64,000 nt of DNA from Niastella sp966212235 (GCA_966212235.1 CBIHPP010000018.1:62001-126000); one strand, 5' to 3'. Counted from the stretch's first letter, positions 19,345-29,615 are shown. The notes: generated by a model not told the origin, from the sequence alone. Numbers and translations are program-made.

Positions 19345-20835
19345 ATGTTATTTAAGTATAGATTTCAGAAAATAAAGGGCACTTTGTGCATTTCGTTTTT
19401 TATGCTGAGCTTGCTCGGCTGTAAAAAAATGATAGAGATAGATCCGCCTGTTAATACAGTTAATGAGCAAAGTGTTTATAAAGAAGATGTAACTGCTACC
19501 GCTGTATTAACAGGGTTATATTCGGGAATGATGGGGAACGCTACGGGCACAATCTTTACTGGTAATGGAAGTTTGTCATTATTGACAGGGTTATCATCAG
19601 ATGAGTTAACCTTATATAATGGAGTAGCGGATAATAAATTAATTGCTTATTATAAAAACGCCTTATCAGCGGCTTCTCAATTGATTAATTATGGATCAGA
19701 GTTTTGGGGGGGAGGTCTTTATTATAATATTTTCATTTCTAACGCAGCAATAGAAGGCCTGAATAAAAGTAACTCATTAACTGCGTCTGTAAAAAAACAA
19801 TTGCTTGGGGAAGCCAGGTTTATGAGGGCATTTTTTTACTTTTATTTAGTCAACCTCTATGGTGATGTACCGTTAGCACTCACGACTGATCCTTCAATAA
19901 ACTCAGTCATACCCCGAACAGCTCAACAACAAGTATATCAGCAGATAATTGATGATCTTTTAGAGGCTGAAAATTTATTAAGTGAAACTTTCCTTGATGG
20001 TAGTTTATCTGCTTATTCAGGCATCCCGGAAAGAGTACGGCCAACAAAATGGGCGGCAGCTGCATTGCTTTCGAGAGTCTATTTATACTATGGGAAATTA
20101 ACTGGTGATATTAGTAATTATGCCAACGCTGAGACCCAGGCGACCAGCGTAATCGATAATACTTCTCTTTTCGGACTTACTGCATTAAATAGTGTTTTTT
20201 TAAAAAATAGTAGGGAGACAATTTGGCAAATTCAACCGGTAGCGCCAGGACGTAATACTGAAGACGCGTTCACATTTATTCTTCCTCAAAGCGGGCCAAA
20301 CAGTTACCTAAATCCAGTGTATTTAAGCAATTATCTATTGAGCAGTTTTGAAACCGGTGATTTGAGGAAAAAAGCCTGGGTTGATAGCATTACGCCTATA
20401 TCTGGTAGCACCACATATTGGTTTGCCTATAAATATAAAGCGACAGTTACATCTAGTTCTATTAGTGAATATCTGATGATACTCAGATTGGCAGAACAAT
20501 ATCTTATAAGAGCAGAGGCCAGAGCTCAGCAAAATAATATCGATGGTGCAAAAATAGACCTGAATGTGGTGCGAAATAGAGCAGGCCTTCTTAATACTAC
20601 TGCAAATGACAAAGCTGAAATGTTGGCAGCAGTATTACATGAAAGGCAGGTAGAGCTATTTACCGAATTTGGTCATCGTTGGTTCGATATGAAAAAAACA
20701 AAAAGTGTGGATGTGGTGATGAATTCTGTCACACCACTTAAGGGTGGTACATGGCAAACGACTGATCAGTTATATCCAATTCCGGTAGCAGACATTATTA
20801 GGAATCCAAAACTTACACAAAATGCCGGTTATTGA
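19345..20835 (+). CDS. SusD/RagB-family surface lipoprotein
   Basis: 496 aa from the ATG at 19345; the upstream in-frame TTG at 19330 gives no better signal. Lipobox FMLSLLGC followed by KK, then the SusD fold: N-terminal NEQSVYKEDVTATAVLTGLYS, the TPR motif GEARFMRAFFYFYLVNLYGDVPL and C-terminal ERQVELFTEFGHRWFDMKKT with YPIPVADIIRNPKLTQNAGY. It caps the SusC barrel and binds substrate at the surface. The start is 25 bp after the susC stop, so both are in one operon. Confidence 0.92.
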   Translation: MLFKYRFQKIKGTLCISFFMLSLLGCKKMIEIDPPVNTVNEQSVYKEDVTATAVLTGLYSGMMGNATGTIFTGNGSLSLLTGLSSDELTLYNGVADNKLIAYYKNALSAASQLINYGSEFWGGGLYYNIFISNAAIEGLNKSNSLTASVKKQLLGEARFMRAFFYFYLVNLYGDVPLALTTDPSINSVIPRTAQQQVYQQIIDDLLEAENLLSETFLDGSLSAYSGIPERVRPTKWAAAALLSRVYLYYGKLTGDISNYANAETQATSVIDNTSLFGLTALNSVFLKNSRETIWQIQPVAPGRNTEDAFTFILPQSGPNSYLNPVYLSNYLLSSFETGDLRKKAWVDSITPISGSTTYWFAYKYKATVTSSSISEYLMILRLAEQYLIRAEARAQQNNIDGAKIDLNVVRNRAGLLNTTANDKAEMLAAVLHERQVELFTEFGHRWFDMKKTKSVDVVMNSVTPLKGGTWQTTDQLYPIPVADIIRNPKLTQNAGY

Positions 20836-20947
20836 GCATTGTAAATGAATGGTTGATGTTATTCTTTGATTAATCCATGTTGTATAAGGCAAATAGTGAA
20901 AAGCTTAAAAATATCAATTTTAGAAACTCTTCAAATAATATATACAT

Positions 20948-22012
20948 ATGAAACAGTTACTAACAGTTTTAACTGCTATTCCAATAATTATATGCTCCTG
21001 CAAAAAAAACGATGCTGCACCGCCAGTAGTTCCAATGATTACTACAACTGCAGTTTCAAATCTCACTTACAATTCGGCTACCAGTGGTGGTGCTATTACA
21101 AGTGATGGTGGGGCCGCTATTACAACTAGTGGGGTTTGCTGGAGCAAAACGAATAATACACCGACTACAAGTGATTCGGTTAAATCAGGCACAACTGCTT
21201 CTGGTAGTTTTACATTTACGCTAAATAACTTATCTGAAAACACCGCTTATTATGTGAGAGCATTCGCCACAAATAGTGCGGGTACCGGGTATGGCAATGT
21301 GGTAACATTTAATACTACTGCAGACACCACAAAAGTTACATTCACATACAATGGAACTACAGTAACGTATGGTGTCATTATCAGCCCGACCACAGGAAGA
21401 AAATGGTTAGATAGAAATTTGGGCGCCAGCCAGGCCGCAACTGCTTATAATGATTATCTGGCATATGGACATTTGTTTCAATGGGGTCGACCTGTTGATG
21501 GCCACCAGTTGATTAATTATACTAGCTCTACAGCAGGAGCTGCGGTAAATGGAATGACAGCCACACTTGCTACCTCAGATAGTCCAGGAAATAATCTGTT
21601 TATTACAGCAAATACAACGGCACCTGATGGTAATGGCGTTTGGCATTATGATTGGCGCGACAATCAAAATAACAACCGTTGGGCAACCAATAAGCAAGGA
21701 CCCTGCCCTTCTGGATGGCATGTCCCTACTACAAATGAGTGGCAAGCCGAAACCGGCCTTACTAACATGACGACTGCTTATAGTCAATTAAAGCTTACAG
21801 CAGCCGGCCGTAGATTTGGAGAGATAGATGGTCAGGGCTTAGAGGGCACTTTGCTAAGAATAGGGGATCGTGGATTCTACTGGAGTTCTACTCCTGGAAC
21901 CAACGCTGGAGATGCTTATTATGCAAATTTTTTTTATAGCCCCGCTACTGTAAATCTAAGTAACGTTAGCGGTAGAAGCTATGGTTATAATGTTCGCTGT
22001 ATAAAGGACTAG
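20948..22012 (+). CDS. FISUMP-domain lipoprotein with Fn3-like repeat
   Basis: 354 aa. Signal with lipobox IIICSC and KK, then an Fn3-like segment at about 30-115 (TTAVSNLTYNSATSGGAITS, GTTASGSFTFTLNNLSENTA, YYVRAFATNSAGTGYGNVV). It ends in a Fibrobacter-type major paralogous (FISUMP, TIGR02145) domain from about 125: GRKWLDRNLGASQAA, YGHLFQWGRPVDGH, NKQGPCPSGWHVPTTNEWQ, WSSTPG, YGYNVRCIKD. This fold is related to C-type-lectin-like surface domains; its ligands are largely unknown. It lies in the SusCD operon where a SusE/F-type binding lipoprotein would normally be. Confidence 0.85.
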   Translation: MKQLLTVLTAIPIIICSCKKNDAAPPVVPMITTTAVSNLTYNSATSGGAITSDGGAAITTSGVCWSKTNNTPTTSDSVKSGTTASGSFTFTLNNLSENTAYYVRAFATNSAGTGYGNVVTFNTTADTTKVTFTYNGTTVTYGVIISPTTGRKWLDRNLGASQAATAYNDYLAYGHLFQWGRPVDGHQLINYTSSTAGAAVNGMTATLATSDSPGNNLFITANTTAPDGNGVWHYDWRDNQNNNRWATNKQGPCPSGWHVPTTNEWQAETGLTNMTTAYSQLKLTAAGRRFGEIDGQGLEGTLLRIGDRGFYWSSTPGTNAGDAYYANFFYSPATVNLSNVSGRSYGYNVRCIKD

Positions 22013-22111
22013 TTGGCCCTAATCCATGAGAAAGTTATTAAATAATAAAAATTGCAAGATTCGCCACTCCAAAAAGCGTCGGCGTGAAATGTGATGCCTT
22101 AAACTTCACGT

Positions 22112-23956
22112 ATGAATATTAATAATCAAAAAAAAATAACGATTGCAATTTTGCTGCTGGCTATGTTACCAAATTTTGGACAGTTACTTGCTCAAAATGT
22201 AAATGCTTCTGGCACATGGGTACTTAAAGAACGACAAATTATTTCCGGACTAGACTATGCAAATGGCATTCCCAAGCAAATGATAATTGCTTTTTCCCAG
22301 GATTCATTGTCTCTAAGCCGTATCTATGATGGTGGAACAGACAAAGATAATATAGTCAATGAATCGCTGGCGCTGGATGGTTCACCAACAGAAGTTTTAC
22401 GCACCATCAGCAGAAGAAAATCGCTCTTTAAAAAAGGCAGTGAAGCGAATTCGTTTTCAATCGAGGTGAACTTTCGGGATGTTAAAACCGGTGAGAGAAC
22501 CAATGCAGATTACGTCGAAAACTGGAAACTGTCAGCATCCGGCCATGAGCTCTCAATTGAAAAGTATGCAAATGGTGCTGATGGGAGTAACTGGAGCATG
22601 AGAGGAGTTTATGAATTAAGAACAAAAGAACAGATAGATCAAGAGCAGGCTACAGGAAAAGGAATTCGATTTGTTGAAAATTTAGGATGGAATCAAATAA
22701 AGGCACTTGCAAAAAAAGAAAACAAATACATTTTCGTCGATTGCTTTGCCACCTGGTGTGTGCCGTGTAAGAAAATGGAGAAAGAAATCTTTGCATTAAA
22801 CATGGTAGGAGCAGAGATGAATGATCATTTCATATCGGTTCGCTTACAAATGGACACAACAAGAAAAGACGGTGAAGCGGTAAAAGCATGGTATGCAACT
22901 GCTCATGATTTTTTGACCAGGTATAACCTCGTAGGCTATCCCTCATTTTTGTTTTTTGATCCCAATGGCAGCATTGTACATAAAGGACTCGGCTCTTACA
23001 AAGTAGATGAGTTTATAGAATTGGTGCAAACTGCAAGAGACCCAAACAAGCAATTTTATTCTTTGCTGAATAATTACCGCAGAGGGGCAATTGATAAGGA
23101 AAACATGTATAGTTTGGTACTGGCTGCAAAAAAATTAGAAGAGACAAAGCTAGCAGAAAAGATCCTGGTTGATTATAAGAACAAGTATTTAAACAAAATG
23201 CCTTCAGATTCTTTGCTTTCTGCAAAATATCTAAAACTGGCAAATGATTTTCAGCAATTGTTGGTTATGCAAGACGGCTCAAAAGGTATTTTCTTTAAAC
23301 CCTTATACGAAAAAGGTAAGCAGGTTGATAATATTTTAGGCAGCCCCGGTTTTGCTTCCTATTGGGTGACTTGGATCATAACTAAAGAGGAAATTAAAGC
23401 TAAGGTGTTCCCAAATGAAAAGCCAGTTTCGAATCCTGAATGGAACAAGATAGGCGAAATAATAAAAAAGAAATATAAAAAGGCCAATGCAGATAGTTTG
23501 ATTCTGGATGCTCAAATTGACTATTGTGACAAAATAAAAGACTGGAAAGATAGAATTAAATATTTTGTTGCAAAGGTCGAAAAATATGGTCCACTATCAT
23601 TGGGGCAGTCGGGCGGCATGGGGGCTGATAATTCCATAAGTGATGCACTGCTTCCATATTGTGATGATAGATCGATATTAAATAAAGCAATAGGTTGGAC
23701 GGAGCAGATCATCCACAGTAATGCTTACAAATATCCAATTGCAATGGTCTATGGAAATTACGGTGCATTGTTGTATAAAGCTGGAAGAATAAAAGAGGGT
23801 GTTGAAGCTTTTGAAAAACAGATCCATGCCATTGGATATAGAGGTCCTGAAGATTTTGATAAAGATCCGCGGTATAAACCGAAGGTAGAATACCTGGAAA
23901 AAATGAAGCGTGGGGAGAAAATAGATAGTACATGGGACCCAAGGGTTTTCTTTTGA
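22112..23956 (+). CDS. Exported thioredoxin-fold protein
   Basis: 614 aa with a signal peptide (ITIAILLLAMLPNFGQLLAQ). About 20-180 is a beta-rich domain (GTWVLKERQIISGLDYANGI, NWSMRGVYELRTKE) that I do not recognise. About 195-310 is a thioredoxin domain with active site WCVPCK (C216, C219) and the cis-proline loop GYPSFLFF. The remainder is an alpha-helical, TPR-like region (YGNYGALLYKAGRIKEGVEAFEKQI). It sits between the FISUMP lipoprotein and the S9 peptidase, 99 bp and 42 bp away, and is likely co-transcribed. A periplasmic disulfide reductase working on cysteine-containing substrates fits the peptidase context. Confidence 0.85.
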   Translation: MNINNQKKITIAILLLAMLPNFGQLLAQNVNASGTWVLKERQIISGLDYANGIPKQMIIAFSQDSLSLSRIYDGGTDKDNIVNESLALDGSPTEVLRTISRRKSLFKKGSEANSFSIEVNFRDVKTGERTNADYVENWKLSASGHELSIEKYANGADGSNWSMRGVYELRTKEQIDQEQATGKGIRFVENLGWNQIKALAKKENKYIFVDCFATWCVPCKKMEKEIFALNMVGAEMNDHFISVRLQMDTTRKDGEAVKAWYATAHDFLTRYNLVGYPSFLFFDPNGSIVHKGLGSYKVDEFIELVQTARDPNKQFYSLLNNYRRGAIDKENMYSLVLAAKKLEETKLAEKILVDYKNKYLNKMPSDSLLSAKYLKLANDFQQLLVMQDGSKGIFFKPLYEKGKQVDNILGSPGFASYWVTWIITKEEIKAKVFPNEKPVSNPEWNKIGEIIKKKYKKANADSLILDAQIDYCDKIKDWKDRIKYFVAKVEKYGPLSLGQSGGMGADNSISDALLPYCDDRSILNKAIGWTEQIIHSNAYKYPIAMVYGNYGALLYKAGRIKEGVEAFEKQIHAIGYRGPEDFDKDPRYKPKVEYLEKMKRGEKIDSTWDPRVFF

Positions 23957-23998
23957 TACAGAATTCTGGATCTTGAAAATTTCCGTTAATTATTTTAA

Positions 23999-26008
23999 AT
24001 GAAGCAAATGCCTAACAGTTTTTTCTTGCTGATATGTCTTGTTTTTAGCGTGAATATTTATTCGCAGGCAAGTAAACCCAAAGATATATGGGAAGAGAAG
24101 CTAGGAGCGGAAAAGAAAAATCTTGTCTTCCAGGCTGTTGAAGAATGGGATTCTTCGTTTAAGGTTAACTTAGACCCAATTATTTATGTGAATGACACAA
24201 ACCAGCCATTCATGATGTTAAATGATGGCAACAACCTGTTGTTTTACATTCAGGAAAAACATACTCCAGTTCCAACTAAATCAGTAGATGTTTATAGTTA
24301 TACTGATGTAAAGTTACAGGATGAGCAATTGAGGGATGTTGATATTCCCAGAAAGTACGCGTTTGTTTTTGATTTTAGATCTTCTCGCTTGATTCGCCTG
24401 GAAAATGAAGGGGAAAAACTGGTTGCTCATTATTCATCTTATGTGTACGACATTCAGATAAATGATCAGTACGTACTGGTCTATGACTTTGGTACAGATA
24501 TTTTTACATACGACAGGGGTGGTGTCATAAATGAAACTTATTCAATGAAGCAGTATACCTGGAATAAAGCATCGGATTGTAATGTGTATTTAGTTTCTTT
24601 AAAAGACGGTTCTAAAAAAACAGTTAAGAAAAATGCAATTGCTACAATGGACAAATTCCCTTTTTTCCGGTTGTCGCCTGACCGTCATTATGTCCTGAGT
24701 TACGAGGACCATAATTACTACACTTACGCTATAGTCACAGGCAAAACCAGTTGTCTCACCAAACACATTTCGCAATACTTTTCCCCGAGAAGAGATTTCA
24801 TCGATTATTATTACCCACAGGATAATATGACAGGTTGGAAAGATGAGTCTAAAGTCTTGGTAACAGATGTTAATTCAGATGTGTGGGAATTGGATTTGAC
24901 GAATCAAAAGCAACCCGTAAAGCAATTGCGGCAATCTACGCAATCAAATACAGTGTCGTATGTGAACTTTGAAAAGAAGGATGGAACTATTGCAACTGAA
25001 AAGGTGAAATGGAAAACTTTTGATGGAAAAACCGGTAGTGGTGTTCTAGCAAAACCGAAAGATTTTGATCCAAAGAAAAAATACCCAATCCTATTTATTT
25101 ACTATGAAAACAGTGTGGTTAAGTACAATAGTAACATAACTTATGGCAGTGGTGATTTTGTGGACTATGGTTATCTTGTCTTTTCTCCTAATATCGATTA
25201 TTCAATAGGGGAAACGGGCAATAGCGTTTTAAATTATGTTGTATCAGCAGCTGAGTACCTAAAAAAAATGCCTTATGTAGATGCAACAAAGATGGGGCTT
25301 CGTGGTGCCAGTTTTGGTGGTTATGAAACAAATTACCTGGTTACCCGCACTAATCTTTTTGCTGCTGCTATATCAATGTCTGGGTACAGCGATTTTATTT
25401 CAAACATTGGAGCACAGAATATTTGGATCAGACCTCATGGGTTGGAAGGTACTGATCAAAATCGTTTAGGTGTTACCATGTGGGAACGTCCCGACATATG
25501 GATCAAAAACTCCCCTTTGTTTTATGCAGATAGAGTATCAACACCTTTACTTTTGATTGGAAGTCTAACTGACGGTGATGTTCCTTTTGAACAAAGCCTG
25601 GCTTTTTTCCGAGCCTTAAGAAGTATGGGCAAGAGGTCATGGTTGCTTCAGTATGATGATAGAGGGCACATTGCCGTAACTACTTCAATTGTTGGCAAAC
25701 CTAATGTCAATTGCGATATGTGCACAAGGCAATTGCAATTTTTCAACCACTACCTAAAAGGTGAACCTGCGCCCAAATGGATGCTCGATGGGATACCGGC
25801 AAGATTAAAAGGAATTGAAACCGGGTTGGAACTGGATTCTACCGGCAGAACACCCGGTACTGGATTGAGAAGAGAAAAATTGATACTAACATCACAACAG
25901 GAAGAAATGCTTAAACACAGAACCATGGTAACTGATGATGGGAAGATTGTTGATGTTAACATACCTGGGAAAGCCACAAATAAGGCAACCGGCAAAACTA
26001 ACAAATGA
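23999..26008 (+). CDS. Exported S9-family (prolyl oligopeptidase-like) serine peptidase
   Basis: 669 aa, signal peptide at the N-terminus (FFLLICLVFSVNIYSQ). Residues about 40-330 look like a beta-propeller; about 340-610 is the alpha/beta-hydrolase domain. The nucleophile elbow GASFGG gives S438. TDGDVPFEQS gives the acid D525 in the usual D-x-x-V-P setting, and DDRGHIA gives H557. The C-terminal FFNHYLKGEPAPKWMLDGIP is shared with the larger S9 protein encoded convergently at 26802-29615, so they are paralogues. Its last four bases overlap the start of the next gene (ATGA), indicating coupled translation. Confidence 0.88.
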   Translation: MKQMPNSFFLLICLVFSVNIYSQASKPKDIWEEKLGAEKKNLVFQAVEEWDSSFKVNLDPIIYVNDTNQPFMMLNDGNNLLFYIQEKHTPVPTKSVDVYSYTDVKLQDEQLRDVDIPRKYAFVFDFRSSRLIRLENEGEKLVAHYSSYVYDIQINDQYVLVYDFGTDIFTYDRGGVINETYSMKQYTWNKASDCNVYLVSLKDGSKKTVKKNAIATMDKFPFFRLSPDRHYVLSYEDHNYYTYAIVTGKTSCLTKHISQYFSPRRDFIDYYYPQDNMTGWKDESKVLVTDVNSDVWELDLTNQKQPVKQLRQSTQSNTVSYVNFEKKDGTIATEKVKWKTFDGKTGSGVLAKPKDFDPKKKYPILFIYYENSVVKYNSNITYGSGDFVDYGYLVFSPNIDYSIGETGNSVLNYVVSAAEYLKKMPYVDATKMGLRGASFGGYETNYLVTRTNLFAAAISMSGYSDFISNIGAQNIWIRPHGLEGTDQNRLGVTMWERPDIWIKNSPLFYADRVSTPLLLIGSLTDGDVPFEQSLAFFRALRSMGKRSWLLQYDDRGHIAVTTSIVGKPNVNCDMCTRQLQFFNHYLKGEPAPKWMLDGIPARLKGIETGLELDSTGRTPGTGLRREKLILTSQQEEMLKHRTMVTDDGKIVDVNIPGKATNKATGKTNK

Positions 26009-26787
26009 AGTACATCTCAATCCTGGCACTAATCTGTTTGGCTTCCTGCATGAGTAAGAGTAAGGAAGAAGCGAGGCCGTTATACAATGAAGCATTTCTT
26101 AAATTATTTGTACTGAATATGCAGACGGTCAATGAAACAAGTGCAATCAGACAATTGGATTCAATTGTGAACACAGCATCAAAAGACAGTACTGTCTTTC
26201 GCCAAACGATCCATTACTTAATAGAACCATTCTCTAATCCTAATTCATCCTACCGCATTCAAAATCTTTGCTTCAGGCTTTTGCAAGCCGAGATCAATTC
26301 AAAATGGTTCAATACTCATGAAAAAGAAGAAGCTGCCGGTAAATTAAATTTGTTACAACAGAATAACATCGGCAATCTCGCCAATGATTTCACCTACGTC
26401 ACACCTGCAGTTTACAAAAAGAGAATGTATGATATTAAAGCAAAATTTCTCTTGCTGTATTTTAACAACCCCGAATGCAATGCCTGTAAGGAAATCAAGG
26501 AAGCCTTGGTTGCATCAAGCATCATCAACCAAATGCTAAAAACAGGAGATCTAAAAATACTTTCCATTTACACGGACAAGGACGAAAAGCTTTGGCTTAA
26601 TCACTTGAATGAATACCCGCAGAGTTGGATACAGGGAAGGGATGAAAACGAAAACCTGTATAAGAATGAAGTGTATGAATTAAGTGCCATACCTACTATT
26701 TATTTGTTGGATAAGGGCAAGAAAGTGTTGTTAAAGGATGGCGTGAATGTAAGGGAGATTGAAAGAGAATTGTTGAAATACCATTAA
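26005..26787 (+). CDS. Thioredoxin-fold lipoprotein, DUF5106-like
   Basis: 260 aa with lipobox ICLASC (C15). The N-terminal half is helical (LYNEAFLKLFVLNMQTVNET) as in DUF5106 proteins, followed by a thioredoxin-like half with the pair C158/C161 (ECNACKE) and the cis-proline loop AIPTIYLLD. It overlaps the S9 peptidase by 4 bp and ends the plus-strand operon. The convergent S9 gene ends only 14 bp further on, with no room for an independent terminator. A periplasmic or outer-membrane thiol role beside two other CxxC proteins of the region is likely; the exact reaction is not known. Confidence 0.8.
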   Translation: MKYISILALICLASCMSKSKEEARPLYNEAFLKLFVLNMQTVNETSAIRQLDSIVNTASKDSTVFRQTIHYLIEPFSNPNSSYRIQNLCFRLLQAEINSKWFNTHEKEEAAGKLNLLQQNNIGNLANDFTYVTPAVYKKRMYDIKAKFLLLYFNNPECNACKEIKEALVASSIINQMLKTGDLKILSIYTDKDEKLWLNHLNEYPQSWIQGRDENENLYKNEVYELSAIPTIYLLDKGKKVLLKDGVNVREIERELLKYH

Positions 26788-26801
26788 AGAGTTGGATTTT
26801 G

Positions 26802-29615
26802 TTAAAAATTTATCTTTAAATCTAAATCATATCCTGTTTCAATACCTTTAAGCTTAAAAGGAATGCCCTTGCTCATCCATTTTGGCATTGGTGCCCCTTT
26901 AAGATAATGATCAAAAAATTGAGTTGTGCGGATAGTGAAATCCTGAGCTTCTTTATTGTTTAAAAGAATATGATCGCCAAAGTCATATTGTAATAGCCAA
27001 ACAGGTTTTTCTAATCGCCATAGAGCGACAAATAATTCAACGGCTTGTAACCAGGGGACTCCTGCATCCAGCTTATTATGCATAATTAGCAATGGTGTTT
27101 TAATCTTATTTGCTTTTAATATTGGAGAACTGTTCAGGTACAATCCTGGATTGTCCCAGATGGAAAGATCGCCTTTTGCATATTCAGTTGTTTCGAGCCT
27201 GCTATTGCCATAAAATGTATGACCTAATTGTAAAGCTGAGCTAATGACATCGCTTACTCCTGCACCTTCTATTGCTGCAGCAAATTTATCTGTATGGGTA
27301 ATTAAATAATTTGTTAATCCCCCTCCAGAGCTATGTCCGTTGATTGCGATTTTTTGGCTATCAACAAAAGATAGCGTTGATAACCAGCGAGCAGCCGAAT
27401 ACAAACTATTATATGCGCTTTCGCAAGCATTATTATTTTTAAAATAAATATCTGGTGTAAAAACTAAGTATCCATTGCTAACAAACCAGGCTATATCTAT
27501 ATTGCCATCTGTAAATTTTGGGGTTGGGAATTGATACAGTCGGTGTGATCGTTGTTCATAAAAGTTTATGATTAAGGGATATTTCTTATTCTGATTAAAG
27601 TTCTCTGGTTTGTAAAGAATTCCCTGAGAATATGAACTATCTAATTGTTTCCAATTTATTAGTTCCGCTGTTAACCAGTTATAAGCTTGTTGAGGCTGGA
27701 AATCAGTTATTGTCTTATAATTTATGAAATCAGATGTAAGAAAGTAATTTGGGGCATCGGTTGTTGATTGTCTTCTAACAATCCAAGCATTGGTATTCTT
27801 TGCCTTTATCGGAAGCATTCCTACCCCATAATTAAAATTTTGAGCATTTATAGGTAGAAAATTGGGAGTGCCTAGGTAATATATGTACCGCCCCATTGAC
27901 AATAATTCTGGATTTCCTATCATGTTAATGGATTTCTTAAAAAACCCATTTTGTTTTGTTTTCGTATTATACGCTATTAATAAAATATCTTCATTTGCTT
28001 TGAAAATTACTGGGTCATTCATGCTTGTCATACCATATAAAAACCTAAGCTTGATATGGTTATTTTTCCCATAAAAGTTGGTAATGTTACATGCAGGCGT
28101 ATTATCACCTGGATTCAATCGCCATATGTCATAATTGTCGTATACAAAAATTAAAGAATCGTTTTCTGACCAACCGGCGATACCAACTGGTCTTACAGGC
28201 CTGTTACTAGGTTCCCCTTCACTATATTCGCTTCTATAGGATAATATTTCTGATTGGATTATACCGGTTAGATTAATTGACCCCCCATTTTTTACATCAT
28301 ACTTGTAATAATTGCTATTTAACATGTCATAATATAAAAGGTATTTTCCGCTGGGAGAAAAAAAGAACTCTTTATAACCAGGGGGTAGAAGTACCTTGTT
28401 TCCATTTTTCAGGGAAACCAGCCAGTTTGTATCTAATGTTTTCAACCAATATTTATCACCTTTAGAATTACAAGTAATTATTATCTGGCCACTTTTTTGA
28501 TCGAATGTTCTAATATATTCATTTTCAAATGTCAAGCGTACAACATTTTCAGCTGTTGTGCCGATTGCAGCTACATATATTGGAGCTTCAATATTGCTTA
28601 CTTGTGTGCTTTGCAGGAAAGTGTCTCGATAATTCCATACATCAACCATTACAGCATCTGCTTTTTGCGGTTTTATTTCCCTGCTTTTTAATTGGAAATA
28701 AATATACTTACCATCTTTGCTAAATTGCGGAATAGATTTTTGGATTACTAAATTATTTTCTATACCCTTTGATATATTAGTTGCTTTTGTTATAGCACGC
28801 CTCATTCCCGATTTATAATACCATAATTGGCAATCAGGAGAAGGATTTCGGGATGGTGAATTGTTTTTATCGCTAAAATTTTCCTGTACAACATTAAAAG
28901 CAATTTGAGAACTTTCAACATCAATATCATAACCATAAATACTATCTTTCCTAATGGAGTTAAATTCTCCTTCCCAAATATCTGTAATCTTCATATTGGG
29001 AAGCGTAATCCATTTTAAAATGGTCGTAATAGTATTCCCCGCTTTCTTTTTTAAAATCAATACCAACACATTTCCGTTCTTAGCAAAAGAATACTGACTA
29101 ACGGAACTAAAATGATATTCCCTACCTGAAAGCAAATCACATACAATTAATTTTTGAGAACTATCTTTTAAAAGATAAGAAAGCCAGTGATTATTTTTTT
29201 CAGGTATCTGATTAAAAGATTCGACATGCGGAATTTTCTTAATTGTGTTTGTGCTGAGTGTAAGAAAACAAAGAGTATCTCCCTTCTGGAAAATAAACTG
29301 TTTGCTGTCCGCCGAAAAGAACCCAGATTTATAATCTGCGTCGGGATACACCCATTTATTCATGTTCTTTGTAGATAAAACATATAATGTATTGCTACTT
29401 GCAAAGGTTGTGGTGCTATATGTAATATATTTTCCATCATCACTAATGAGGGGCTCTGAATTAAATCGAGTCCAGTTATTAATGGCATCGATATTTAAAG
29501 AGGGCTTGGACTTATTTGACCATGTTTGATTGAGGATCTGAGGCCGCTCTGATGTTTGTCCAAAATTAGCGATTGTGTAATGAAGCAGGATTGTAGTTAG
29601 AAATATAAATTTCAT
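26802..29615 (-). CDS. Large exported S9-family serine peptidase
   Basis: 937 aa, signal peptide MKFIFLTTILLHYTIANFG. Residues about 30-640 are propeller-like repeats (ISDDGKYITYSTTTF, FSKDGKYIYFQLKS, FSPSGKYLLYYD). The hydrolase domain is at about 650-930 with nucleophile elbow GHSSGG, acid in NKLDAGVP and histidine in FGDHIL. The C-terminus (FFDHYLKGAPMPKWMSKGIP) is nearly the same as that of the 669-aa S9 protein on the other strand, but this one has about 270 more propeller residues. Stands alone on the minus strand, reading toward the SusCD operon. Codon use is AT-rich like its neighbours. Confidence 0.88.
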   Translation of the reverse strand: MKFIFLTTILLHYTIANFGQTSERPQILNQTWSNKSKPSLNIDAINNWTRFNSEPLISDDGKYITYSTTTFASSNTLYVLSTKNMNKWVYPDADYKSGFFSADSKQFIFQKGDTLCFLTLSTNTIKKIPHVESFNQIPEKNNHWLSYLLKDSSQKLIVCDLLSGREYHFSSVSQYSFAKNGNVLVLILKKKAGNTITTILKWITLPNMKITDIWEGEFNSIRKDSIYGYDIDVESSQIAFNVVQENFSDKNNSPSRNPSPDCQLWYYKSGMRRAITKATNISKGIENNLVIQKSIPQFSKDGKYIYFQLKSREIKPQKADAVMVDVWNYRDTFLQSTQVSNIEAPIYVAAIGTTAENVVRLTFENEYIRTFDQKSGQIIITCNSKGDKYWLKTLDTNWLVSLKNGNKVLLPPGYKEFFFSPSGKYLLYYDMLNSNYYKYDVKNGGSINLTGIIQSEILSYRSEYSEGEPSNRPVRPVGIAGWSENDSLIFVYDNYDIWRLNPGDNTPACNITNFYGKNNHIKLRFLYGMTSMNDPVIFKANEDILLIAYNTKTKQNGFFKKSINMIGNPELLSMGRYIYYLGTPNFLPINAQNFNYGVGMLPIKAKNTNAWIVRRQSTTDAPNYFLTSDFINYKTITDFQPQQAYNWLTAELINWKQLDSSYSQGILYKPENFNQNKKYPLIINFYEQRSHRLYQFPTPKFTDGNIDIAWFVSNGYLVFTPDIYFKNNNACESAYNSLYSAARWLSTLSFVDSQKIAINGHSSGGGLTNYLITHTDKFAAAIEGAGVSDVISSALQLGHTFYGNSRLETTEYAKGDLSIWDNPGLYLNSSPILKANKIKTPLLIMHNKLDAGVPWLQAVELFVALWRLEKPVWLLQYDFGDHILLNNKEAQDFTIRTTQFFDHYLKGAPMPKWMSKGIPFKLKGIETGYDLDLKINF

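Noticed and set aside
22014..22111. tRNA-like or hairpin RNA before the thioredoxin-fold gene
   Set aside because: CGCC...GGCG can pair over four bases only; no cloverleaf, no CCA end, no T-loop sequence. No tRNA or rRNA was recognised anywhere in the window.
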